5,150 nt of DNA from Oscillospiraceae bacterium (GTDB lineage: Bacteria > Bacillota > Clostridia > Oscillospirales > Oscillospiraceae), in assembly GCA_021205585.1 (NCBI GenBank), contig JAJPXI010000133.1, forward strand, positions 1-5,150, written 5' to 3'. The position numbers and the translations under genes are program-made. How positions within the stretch are numbered: position 1 is the first letter of the stretch; each line of letters begins with the position of its first letter. The notes under the pieces are model-generated. The model saw only the letters and a list, made by a program, of their open reading frames with translations, was not told where the DNA came from and ran no database searches. Of the stretch, positions 1 to 5,150 are shown piece after piece.

Positions 1-1038
1 GTGCTGGTGGGGGGCGGGGTCATCCGCTCCAAGGGGGCGGTGCCGGAGTTCCGCAAATTCATGGAGCGGCTGAACGCCCCGGTGGCCTCCACCATCATGG
101 GCGGCGGGGCCTGTCCGGGGGATCACCCACTGTTCACCGGCATGGTGGGCATGCACGGCTCCCACGCCTCCAACCTGGCCACCGATGAGTGCGATTTGCT
201 CATCGCCATCGGCTGCCGCTTTTCCGACCGGGTGGCCACCGCGCCGGACACCTTTGCCCCCAACGCCAAGATTGTCCACATCGACATCGACCGGGCGGAA
301 ATTGATAAAAACGTGCGCACCGACCACCACATCATCGGGGACGCCCGCCGGGTGCTGGAGCTGCTCAACGCCCGTCTGCCCGCCCATCAGTACCCAGAAT
401 GGCTGGCCCAGGTGAAGTCCAGGGGAGAGGTTCCCTTAAAGGAGGATGGCACCCTGCACCCCCATCATGTGCTGGAGATTATCCAGAAGGTGGCGGGGGA
501 CGCCATCATCGCCACCGACGTGGGCCAGCACCAGATGTGGTCGGCCCAGTATTTCCACTTCTCCCGGCCCGGCCAGCTGATTACCTCCGGCGGCTTCGGC
601 ACCATGGGCTTCGGCCTGGGGGCCGCCATGGGGGCCAAGGTGGGCAATCCGGACAAGCTGGTGGTTCACTGCACCGGGGACGGCTGCTTCCGCATGAACT
701 GCCACGAGCTGTGTACCGTGGAGCACTACAATCTGCCCATCATCACCGTCATTTTCAACAACCAGACCCTGGGGATGGTGCGCCAGTGGCAGAACCTGAT
801 TTATGAAAAGCGCTTTTCCCAGACGGATCTGGATCGGGGGCCGGATTTCGTCAAGCTGGCCGAGGCCTACGGCGTCCGGGGGGGCCGGGCGGCCACGCCG
901 GAGCAGTTCGAGGCGGTGTTCCGCGCCGCCGTGGACTCCGGGACGGCCTGGGTCATCGAGTGCGCCATCGACAAGGATGCCATGGTTCATCCCATGGTGC
1001 CCGGCGGCGCCAGCGCCACAAACTTCCTGCTGGATTAA
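1..1038 (+). CDS. ilvB: Acetolactate synthase large (catalytic) subunit, 3' part only
   Basis: Catalytic subunit of acetolactate (acetohydroxyacid) synthase, a cytoplasmic ThDP-, FAD- and Mg-dependent enzyme that makes acetolactate or acetohydroxybutyrate. The window opens inside the gene. The 345 residues seen cover the central FAD-associated domain and the C-terminal ThDP domain; family members run about 550-575 residues, so roughly 210-220 N-terminal residues, including the catalytic glutamate, lie upstream. Visible signatures by window residue: GMVGMHG at 47-53, RFSDRV at 73-78, HIDIDRAEIDKN at 93-104, DVGQHQMW at 173-180, and the ThDP/Mg motif GDG at 226-228 closing with NN at 253-254. 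LGMVRQWQ follows at 257-264, with the conserved Trp at 263. The GDG stretch is cysteine-rich (Cys224, 229, 234, 238). Immediate linkage to ilvN argues for the biosynthetic enzyme rather than a catabolic AlsS. Stop codon TAA at 1036-1038. The first codon of the window is not the true start. Confidence 0.97.
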   Translation: MLVGGGVIRSKGAVPEFRKFMERLNAPVASTIMGGGACPGDHPLFTGMVGMHGSHASNLATDECDLLIAIGCRFSDRVATAPDTFAPNAKIVHIDIDRAEIDKNVRTDHHIIGDARRVLELLNARLPAHQYPEWLAQVKSRGEVPLKEDGTLHPHHVLEIIQKVAGDAIIATDVGQHQMWSAQYFHFSRPGQLITSGGFGTMGFGLGAAMGAKVGNPDKLVVHCTGDGCFRMNCHELCTVEHYNLPIITVIFNNQTLGMVRQWQNLIYEKRFSQTDLDRGPDFVKLAEAYGVRGGRAATPEQFEAVFRAAVDSGTAWVIECAIDKDAMVHPMVPGGASATNFLLD

Positions 1039-1052
1039 AGGGGGGCTGAACG

Positions 1053-1610
1053 ATGAACAACAATTCCATTACCCGGCACACCCTGTCCGTCCTGGTGGAA
1101 AACGCCGCCGGCGTGCTCTCCCAGGTCTCCCGGCTGTTTTCCCGGAAGGGGTACAACATCGAATCCCTGGCCGTGGGCGCCACCTACGACCCCACCGTCT
1201 CCCGCATCACCATCGAGGTGCTGTGCGACGAGGCCATGATTTGCCAGATTATGAACCAGCTGCGCAAGCTGTTTCCGGTCTACTCCGTCCAGGAGCTGCT
1301 GCCGGAGCGCTCCATCCGCCGGGAACTGGTCATGTTCAAGGTGCGGGCCGAGACGGCGGAGGCCCGCAACGAGATCATCCAGATCGCCAACATCTTCCGG
1401 GCCTCCATCATTGACGTGTCCCTGAAAACCCTGACCCTGGCCAGCATCGGCAACGAGGTCAAGGACGACGCCATGCAGAAGCTGCTGGAGAGCTTCGGCA
1501 TTTTGGAGATGGTGCGCACCGGCATCGTGGCCCTGGAGCGGGGGGCCTATACCCTGGAGGACGACACCAAGGAGAAGGCCGAGTTCAACCTGGGCAAGAA
1601 CGTGTTGTAA
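1053..1610 (+). CDS. ilvN: Acetolactate synthase small (regulatory) subunit
   Basis: Regulatory partner of IlvB; in this family it stimulates the catalytic subunit and confers valine feedback inhibition. The protein is 185 residues. An N-terminal ACT domain spans about residues 8-80, beginning HTLSVLVENAAGVL and continuing LFSRKGYNIESL. Asn17, Gly20 and Asn35 align by eye with E. coli IlvH Asn11, Gly14 and Asn29, which form the valine site, so feedback control is probably retained (inference). The second domain runs about 87-165, with FRASIIDVS and EMVRTGIVALERG. Roughly 15-20 extra charged residues follow, making it longer than E. coli IlvH (163). The ATG at 1053 lies 14 bases after the ilvB stop and is preceded by a G-rich ribosome binding site (about 1038-1045), so ilvB and ilvN are surely one transcript. 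The symbol ilvH would be equally acceptable. Confidence 0.97.
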   Translation: MNNNSITRHTLSVLVENAAGVLSQVSRLFSRKGYNIESLAVGATYDPTVSRITIEVLCDEAMICQIMNQLRKLFPVYSVQELLPERSIRRELVMFKVRAETAEARNEIIQIANIFRASIIDVSLKTLTLASIGNEVKDDAMQKLLESFGILEMVRTGIVALERGAYTLEDDTKEKAEFNLGKNVL

Positions 1611-1633
1611 GCACCAGACAGATTGTATCATAG

Positions 1634-1666
1634 TTTACATTCTTCCGGCGGAAGATGTAGTATACT
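1634..1666 (+). promoter_or_regulatory. Putative ilvC promoter
   Basis: TTTACA (1634-1639) is a good -35 candidate. Two overlapping -10 candidates follow: TAGTAT (1658-1663) at an 18-base spacing, and the better hexamer TATACT (1661-1666) at a 21-base spacing, which is too long for a standard sigma-70 promoter. Its position between ilvN and ilvC, in a locally AT-rich gap, supports separate transcription of ilvC. Choice of -10 and start site is unresolved. No T-box or other recognisable riboswitch is seen in 1611-1730. Confidence 0.5.
1637..1658. repeat. Inverted repeat inside the ilvC promoter spacer
   Basis: The core is TCTTCC (1641-1646), GGC, GGAAGA (1650-1655), a perfect 6-bp dyad. Allowing one unpaired T, ACA on the left (1637-1639) also matches TGT on the right (1656-1658). 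It lies almost entirely between the -35 and -10 candidates, about 30 bases after the ilvN stop, and no T-run follows it. A DNA operator therefore seems more likely than an ilvBN terminator. No regulator can be named from the sequence. Confidence 0.45.
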
Positions 1667-1668
1667 AC
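1657..1668. promoter_or_regulatory. Perfect 12-bp palindrome over the -10 region, candidate operator
   Basis: GTAGTATACTAC is a perfect palindrome that contains the TATACT -10 candidate. With one mismatched pair (1656/1669) the symmetry extends to 1654-1671. A regulator bound here would cover the -10 region and likely block transcription. The GTATAC centre resembles sites of some GntR-family repressors, but this is a loose resemblance and no regulator gene is in the window. Confidence 0.45.
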
Positions 1669-1686
1669 CTCAGATAAGGTAAATCT

Positions 1687-1707
1687 GCGCTTCCCGAAAG
1701 GAAGCGC
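1687..1707 (+). promoter_or_regulatory. Leader hairpin upstream of the ilvC ribosome binding site
   Basis: GCGCTTCC (1687-1694) pairs perfectly over 8 bp with GGAAGCGC (1700-1707) around a CGAAA loop; a U-G pair can add one more step. It would sit in the ilvC 5' untranslated region and ends 8 bases before the AAAGGAG ribosome binding site. No T-run follows, so it is not a typical terminator. A role in message stability or ribosome access is inference. Confidence 0.5.
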
Positions 1708-1715
1708 GTCAATAC

Positions 1716-1723
1716 AAAGGAGT
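1716..1723 (+). promoter_or_regulatory. ilvC ribosome binding site
   Basis: AAAGGAGT, whose GGAG ends 8 bases before the ATG at 1731. It fixes that ATG as the start: the in-frame GTG at 1722 lies inside the Shine-Dalgarno itself and cannot be the initiator for it. Confidence 0.85.
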
Positions 1724-1730
1724 GTTTTAC

Positions 1731-2750
1731 ATGGCGAAAATGTACTATGAAAAGGACTGCGATTTGAACTACCTCAACGGCAAGAAAATCGCCATCATCG
1801 GCTACGGTTCCCAGGGCCACGCCCACGCGCTGAACCTGAAGGACTCCGGCTGCCAGGTCTGTGTGGGCCTGCGGCAGGGCTCCAAGAGCGTGGCCGCTGC
1901 CCAGGCCGCCGGCCTGGAGGTCAAGTCCGTGGCCGACGCCGCCCAGTGGGCCGACATCGTGATGATGCTGATTAACGACGAGGCCCAGGCCGATGTCTAC
2001 AAAAAGGACATCGCCCCCTATCTTGCGGAGGGCAACGCCCTGGCCTTTGCCCATGGCTTCAACATCCGCTATCAGCAGATTGTCCCCCCCGCCGGGGTGG
2101 ACGTGTTCATGGCCGCCCCCAAGGGGCCGGGGCACACGGTGCGCTCCCAGTATGTGGCCGGCAAGGGCGTCCCCTGCCTGGTGGCGGTGGAGCAGGACGC
2201 CACCGGCGGTGCTTTGAAGCTGGCCCTGGCCTATATCGCCGGCATCGGCGGGGCGCGGGCCGGCGTGATGGAGACCACCTTCCACGACGAGACCGAAACC
2301 GACCTGTTCGGCGAGCAGACCGTCCTGTGCGGCGGCGTGGTGGATCTGATGCAGTGCGGCTTCGAGACGCTGGTGGAGGCCGGATACGCCCCGGAGAACG
2401 CCTACTTTGAGTGCATCCACGAGATGAAGCTGATTATCGACCTGATCAACAAGGGCGGCGTGGCCGCTATGAACTTCTCTATCTCCGACACTGCCGAGTA
2501 CGGTGAGTACGTCTCCGGCCCCAGGGTCATCCCCCACGAGGAGACCAAGGCCCGTATGCGCGCCGTCCTCTCCGACATCCAGGACGGCACCTTCGCCGGC
2601 AAGTGGATCGCCGAGAATAAAAATGGCCGCACCTTCTTCAACTCCAAGCGCAGCCAGCTGAAAAAGCACCAGATGGAGCTGGTGGGCGAGGAGCTGCGCA
2701 AGAACATGATCTGGGGCGGCGACGCCGATTTGGATACTGCTTCCAATTAA
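1731..2750 (+). CDS. ilvC: Ketol-acid reductoisomerase, class I (short form)
   Basis: Second common enzyme of isoleucine/valine synthesis: Mg-dependent alkyl migration plus NAD(P)H reduction of acetolactate and acetohydroxybutyrate to dihydroxyacids, in the cytoplasm. The protein is 339 residues, typical of class I. The N-terminal Rossmann domain has GYGSQG at 24-29. The cofactor loop VGLRQGSKS (45-53) keeps Arg48, Ser51 and Ser53, a pattern associated with NADPH preference (inference). His108 is the conserved catalytic-region histidine in AHGFN. The C-terminal knotted domain carries the metal ligands Asp191 and Glu195 (DLFGEQ) and Glu227 and Glu231 (ECIHE), plus Ser252 in NFSISDTAEYG. All expected catalytic residues are present. 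It has its own probable promoter and leader hairpin 120 bases after ilvN, and strong hairpins follow it, so it may be transcribed on its own as well as by read-through. Confidence 0.98.
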   Translation: MAKMYYEKDCDLNYLNGKKIAIIGYGSQGHAHALNLKDSGCQVCVGLRQGSKSVAAAQAAGLEVKSVADAAQWADIVMMLINDEAQADVYKKDIAPYLAEGNALAFAHGFNIRYQQIVPPAGVDVFMAAPKGPGHTVRSQYVAGKGVPCLVAVEQDATGGALKLALAYIAGIGGARAGVMETTFHDETETDLFGEQTVLCGGVVDLMQCGFETLVEAGYAPENAYFECIHEMKLIIDLINKGGVAAMNFSISDTAEYGEYVSGPRVIPHEETKARMRAVLSDIQDGTFAGKWIAENKNGRTFFNSKRSQLKKHQMELVGEELRKNMIWGGDADLDTASN

Positions 2751-2757
2751 ACATTCG

Positions 2758-2782
2758 CCGCAGGGATTTCATTTCCCTGCGG
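2758..2782 (+). terminator. Hairpin just after ilvC
   Basis: CCGCAGGGA (2758-2766) and TCCCTGCGG (2774-2782) form a perfect 9-bp stem with a 7-base loop, starting 7 bases after the ilvC stop. No T-tract follows, so it is not a canonical intrinsic terminator by itself. It may protect the 3' end of the message or act together with the second hairpin 14 bases on. Confidence 0.45.
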
Positions 2783-2796
2783 TATGCGTCCACTAT

Positions 2797-2848
2797 GCAG
2801 CAGGGGACAGACGGCTGCCCGTCCCCTGCTGCTAAAAATTCATTTTTA
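2797..2848 (+). terminator. Second, stronger hairpin with delayed U-run, probable terminator
   Basis: GCAGCAGGGGAC (2797-2808) and GTCCCCTGCTGC (2821-2832) form a perfect 12-bp GC-rich stem with a 12-base loop. The next bases are TAAAAAT, TC, ATTTTTA (2833-2848), itself a perfect 7-bp AT dyad, so the T5 run (2843-2847) begins 10 bases after the stem. That is an atypical layout for Rho-independent termination. It is still the best candidate for the end of the ilvC transcript, perhaps a leaky one. Confidence 0.5.
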
Positions 2849-2906
2849 CAGATGAAATCTGCAAAAAATACAGTGTGTTGCGCCGTTTCCATTGGACAGT
2901 GAGGGT

Positions 2907-3353
2907 ATGAGAAAAATTTCTGATTTTCGGGGGCAGCCTGTGGAGTACGACGGGGCGCTGACCGGGCGCGAAAGCTACCGACGGTTTCTCCGAAAGGCGT
3001 TTCGGTATGCCGACCAAATTTGCCTGAGCTGCTGCGGGCTGGACTATGAGGAGTTTGCCGCCTCCCGGTGGGGTGCGCTGGCGGACAGCGTCACCGGGTA
3101 TGAGTACACCGTGGAATCCCCCGTCACCTGCGGACCGGAGGTGCTCCTGCTCTACCTGAATATCAACCAGGTGACCGCAAAATGGCTGCTGGAAAAGGAC
3201 AATATCTACGACTTTTGGGAAACCGGCCCACAGCAGGGCACGTTTCTGTGGGACTTGTGTTTCGTGAAAAATCGGGAACTGATTTTCTGCTCGTGTACCC
3301 ATGAGCGGTTCTGTTCTATCAGCCCCGAATTACTGGAATGGGTCGAGGTGTAA
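2907..3353 (+). CDS. Hypothetical protein, cysteine- and tryptophan-rich, function unknown
   Basis: I do not recognise this 148-residue protein. No signal peptide or membrane segment is evident, so it is probably soluble and cytoplasmic. It has eight cysteines (39, 42, 43, 75, 118, 128, 130, 136) and five tryptophans (55, 93, 104, 115, 145). The segment WDLCFVKNRELIFCSCTHE (115-133) alternates in a way that suggests a beta hairpin. The cysteines do not form a clear metal-binding signature. The start is uncertain: ATG 2907 is the only internal Met near the N-terminus, with GGA about 10 bases upstream and GAGGG abutting it; TTG 2892 would add five residues but has no ribosome binding site. In a hand count of the first 50 codons, 33 end in G/C, against 41 of 50 in ilvD, suggesting different ancestry. 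It lies 32 bases before ilvD in the same direction, so co-transcription is likely. Confidence 0.65.
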   Translation: MRKISDFRGQPVEYDGALTGRESYRRFLRKAFRYADQICLSCCGLDYEEFAASRWGALADSVTGYEYTVESPVTCGPEVLLLYLNINQVTAKWLLEKDNIYDFWETGPQQGTFLWDLCFVKNRELIFCSCTHERFCSISPELLEWVEV

Positions 3354-3372
3354 CGCCCCGGCCAGCATGGAT

Positions 3373-3380
3373 AAGGAGGA
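3373..3380 (+). promoter_or_regulatory. ilvD ribosome binding site
   Basis: AAGGAGGA, whose last G lies 6 bases before ATG 3386. This near-perfect Shine-Dalgarno selects 3386 as the ilvD start over the in-frame ATG at 3338, which lies inside the preceding gene and would add 16 non-conserved residues. Confidence 0.9.
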
Positions 3381-3385
3381 TTTGT

Positions 3386-5047
3386 ATGCGTTCCGACAAC
3401 GTGAAAAAAGGAATCCCCACCGCCCCCAACCGCTCCCTGTTTTACGCCCTGGGCTATACGAAGGAGGAACTGGAGCGCCCCCTGATCGGCGTGGTCTGTT
3501 CCCACAACGAGATTGTCCCCGGCCACATGAACCTGGACAAGATCGCCGAGGCCGTCAAGGCCGGCGTCCGCCTGGCGGGGGGGACGCCGGTGGAGTTTCC
3601 GGCCATCGCCGTGTGCGACGGCATCGCCATGGGCCATGTGGGGATGAAATACTCCCTGGTGACCCGGGATTTGATCGCCGACTCCACCGAGGCCATGGCC
3701 ATGGCCCACCAGTTCGACGGCCTGGTACTGATTCCCAACTGCGATAAAAACGTCCCCGGCCTGCTGATGGCGGCGGCCCGGCTGAACATCCCCGCCATTT
3801 TCTGCTCCGGCGGCCCCATGTTGGCCGGACGGCTGCCCGACGGCCGCCGCACCTGCCTGAGCCATATGTTTGAGGCGGTGGGCGGGTATTACGCCGGAAA
3901 GCTGGACGAGGACGGGGTGCGGGAGTACGAGGAAAATGCCTGCCCCACCTGCGGATCCTGCTCCGGGATGTACACCGCCAACTCCATGAACTGCCTGACC
4001 GAGGCCATCGGCATGGCCCTGGCCGGGAACGGCACCATCCCCGGCGTCATGTCCGCCCGGCTGCGCCTGGCCAAGCACACCGGGATGCAGATTATGGAGC
4101 TGGTGCGCCGGAATATCTGCCCCAGGGACATTATGACCGAGGCCGCCTTCCACAACGCGGACACGGTGGACATGGCCCTGGGCTGCTCCACCAACACCAT
4201 GCTCCACCTGCCCGCCATCGCCCACGAGTGCGGCATTGAGCTGCCCCTGGAGCTGTCCAACGAGATTTCCTCCCGAACCCCCAATTTGTGCCATCTGGCC
4301 CCGGCGGGGGAGACCTATATGGAGGATTTGGACCGGGCGGGGGGCGTCCATGCGGTCATGGCGGAGTTGACCCGGAAGGGACTGCTGGACACCGGCGTGC
4401 TGACCGTCACCGGCAAGACTCTGGGGGAGAACCTGGAGGGCGCGGTCAACCGGGATCCCCAGGTCATCCGTCCCATCGACAATCCCTATTCCTCCGACGG
4501 CGGCATCGCCGTGCTCAAGGGCAATCTGGCCCCGGAGGGCTGCGTGGTCAAGCGCTCCGCCGTGGCCCAGGAGATGATGGTGCACACCGGCCCCGCGCGG
4601 GTCTTTGACAGCGAGGACGACGCCATCGCCGCCATCTACGCCGGGAAGATTTCGGCGGGGGACGTGGTGGTCATCCGCTACGAGGGGCCAAAGGGCGGCC
4701 CCGGGATGCGGGAGATGCTCAACCCCACCTCCGCCATCGCCGGCATGGGCCTGGACAAGCAGGTGGCCCTGATTACCGACGGGCGTTTCTCCGGCGCCAC
4801 ACGGGGGGCCTCCATCGGCCACGTCTCCCCGGAGGCCGCCCTGGGCGGGCCCATCGCTTTCGTCCAGGAGGGGGACGTGATTTCCATCGACATCCCCAAC
4901 TTCAGCATCCAGGTGCAGGTGGACGAGGCGGAGATGGAGCGCCGCCGGGCCGCCTGGGTCTGCCCGGAGCCCCGCATCCAGAGCGGCTACCTGGCCCGCT
5001 ATGCCAAGCTGGTCACCTCCGCCGCGAGAGGGGCCGTTTTGGAATAA
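3386..5047 (+). CDS. ilvD: Dihydroxyacid dehydratase
   Basis: Iron-sulfur enzyme of the IlvD/Edd family, the third common step of the pathway: it dehydrates 2,3-dihydroxyisovalerate and 2,3-dihydroxy-3-methylvalerate to the 2-oxo acids. The protein is 553 residues, without the insertion that makes E. coli IlvD 616 residues. Motifs in order: VPGHMNL (44-50), CDGIAMGHVGM (77-87) with Asp78 as probable Mg ligand, NCDKN (118-122) with cluster ligand Cys119 and Lys121, CPTCGSCSGMYTANSMN (186-202) with Cys186, 189 and 192, YEGPKGGPGM (432-441), and TDGRFSG (464-470) with Ser469 as the probable catalytic base by homology. The position held by Cys in plant and mycobacterial [2Fe-2S] enzymes (PCN) is Gly46 here, as in E. 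coli. That suggests the oxygen-sensitive [4Fe-4S] type (inference). It is preceded by the unidentified gene and followed within 9 bases by a long hairpin. The gene is complete and undamaged. Confidence 0.98.
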   Translation: MRSDNVKKGIPTAPNRSLFYALGYTKEELERPLIGVVCSHNEIVPGHMNLDKIAEAVKAGVRLAGGTPVEFPAIAVCDGIAMGHVGMKYSLVTRDLIADSTEAMAMAHQFDGLVLIPNCDKNVPGLLMAAARLNIPAIFCSGGPMLAGRLPDGRRTCLSHMFEAVGGYYAGKLDEDGVREYEENACPTCGSCSGMYTANSMNCLTEAIGMALAGNGTIPGVMSARLRLAKHTGMQIMELVRRNICPRDIMTEAAFHNADTVDMALGCSTNTMLHLPAIAHECGIELPLELSNEISSRTPNLCHLAPAGETYMEDLDRAGGVHAVMAELTRKGLLDTGVLTVTGKTLGENLEGAVNRDPQVIRPIDNPYSSDGGIAVLKGNLAPEGCVVKRSAVAQEMMVHTGPARVFDSEDDAIAAIYAGKISAGDVVVIRYEGPKGGPGMREMLNPTSAIAGMGLDKQVALITDGRFSGATRGASIGHVSPEAALGGPIAFVQEGDVISIDIPNFSIQVQVDEAEMERRRAAWVCPEPRIQSGYLARYAKLVTSAARGAVLE

Positions 5048-5055
5048 GACAGATT

Positions 5056-5098
5056 CGGCCCATGGCCGCCCGCCGGAAAGGGGGGAGGCCATGGGCCG
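5056..5098 (+). terminator. Long GC-rich hairpin after ilvD
   Basis: CGGCCCATGGCC (5056-5067) pairs perfectly over 12 bp with GGCCATGGGCCG (5087-5098). Inside, CCC (5069-5071) can pair with GGG (5083-5085) and CC (5073-5074) with GG (5080-5081), around a GGAAA loop. It starts 8 bases after the ilvD stop. No T-run follows in the visible sequence, so efficient intrinsic termination is uncertain; a role in 3'-end protection or Rho-assisted ending is possible. Confidence 0.5.
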
Positions 5099-5150
5099 CG
5101 CTGTTACCGCGCCTGCAAGGGGCCGTCCGGGGGCGGCGCGTCCACCCCCC

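Noticed and set aside
1616..1624. AGACAGATT after ilvN recurring after ilvD (5047-5055)
   Set aside because: A shared 9-mer in two intergenic starts is suggestive but short, has no dyad symmetry and has no extended flanking similarity; chance is sufficient.
1665..2669. A 334-residue open frame on the minus strand, opposite ilvC
   Set aside because: Same codon-bias artefact; rich in Gly, His and Leu, with no recognisable domain and no ribosome binding site noted, against an intact ilvC.
2845..2874. Possible promoter for the unidentified gene (TTTACA, then TACAGT at 18 bases)
   Set aside because: The -10 matches only 4 of 6 consensus bases and the -35 overlaps the AT dyad of the terminator region, so it is too weak to list. 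It remains possible if the hairpins stop ilvC transcription completely.
2892..2906. TTG start extending the unidentified gene by five residues
   Set aside because: No Shine-Dalgarno sequence lies upstream of 2892, whereas ATG 2907 has purine-rich sequence ahead of it.
3301..3747. Overlapping + strand open frame across the ilvD start
   Set aside because: It runs out of frame over the ilvD N-terminal coding region, is Arg/Pro/Gly-rich and shows no family motif; a shadow of ilvD.
3206..5092. A 628-residue open frame on the minus strand, opposite ilvD
   Set aside because: Long antisense open frames are expected opposite genes with strongly G/C-ending codons. The translation is low-complexity (Gly/His/Ala/Val-rich) with no family motif, and the + strand encodes a complete IlvD.

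Overview
The window carries a branched-chain amino acid (isoleucine/valine) biosynthesis cluster, all on the + strand. The order is ilvB (3' part only), ilvN, ilvC, a small unidentified gene, then ilvD. High GC, mostly G/C-ending codons, strong AGGAGG-type ribosome binding sites and the sequence character of the IlvB, IlvC and IlvD proteins suggest a high-GC anaerobic Firmicute such as an Oscillospiraceae/Clostridia gut bacterium. That placement is inference, not a database result.

Layout. Bases 1-1038 encode the last 345 residues of the acetolactate synthase catalytic subunit. Fourteen bases later comes its ACT-domain regulatory subunit (1053-1610). A 120-base gap (1611-1730) holds a probable promoter with two overlapping inverted repeats and a leader hairpin, then ilvC (1731-2750, ketol-acid reductoisomerase). 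The next gap (2751-2906) holds two strong hairpins and an AT-rich dyad, and probably ends or attenuates the ilvC transcript. A 148-residue cysteine- and tryptophan-rich protein of unknown function follows (2907-3353). Thirty-two bases later ilvD begins (3386-5047, dihydroxyacid dehydratase). A long GC-rich hairpin lies just after ilvD (5056-5098). The final 52 bases hold no gene I can support.

How the genes work together. IlvB/IlvN condense two pyruvates to 2-acetolactate, or pyruvate plus 2-oxobutyrate to 2-aceto-2-hydroxybutyrate. IlvC isomerises and reduces these to dihydroxyacids. IlvD dehydrates them to 2-oxoisovalerate and 2-oxo-3-methylvalerate, the precursors of valine/leucine and isoleucine. 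Gene order follows pathway order. No transaminase (ilvE), threonine deaminase (ilvA) or leu gene is in the window.

The biosynthetic genes are ordinary. The parts that earn a second look are the nested palindromes before ilvC, the tandem hairpins after ilvC with a possible alternative fold, and the unidentified gene lodged between ilvC and ilvD with a codon preference unlike its neighbours. I found no CRISPR array, mobile element, tRNA or rRNA, and nothing that clearly amounts to a previously undescribed system.
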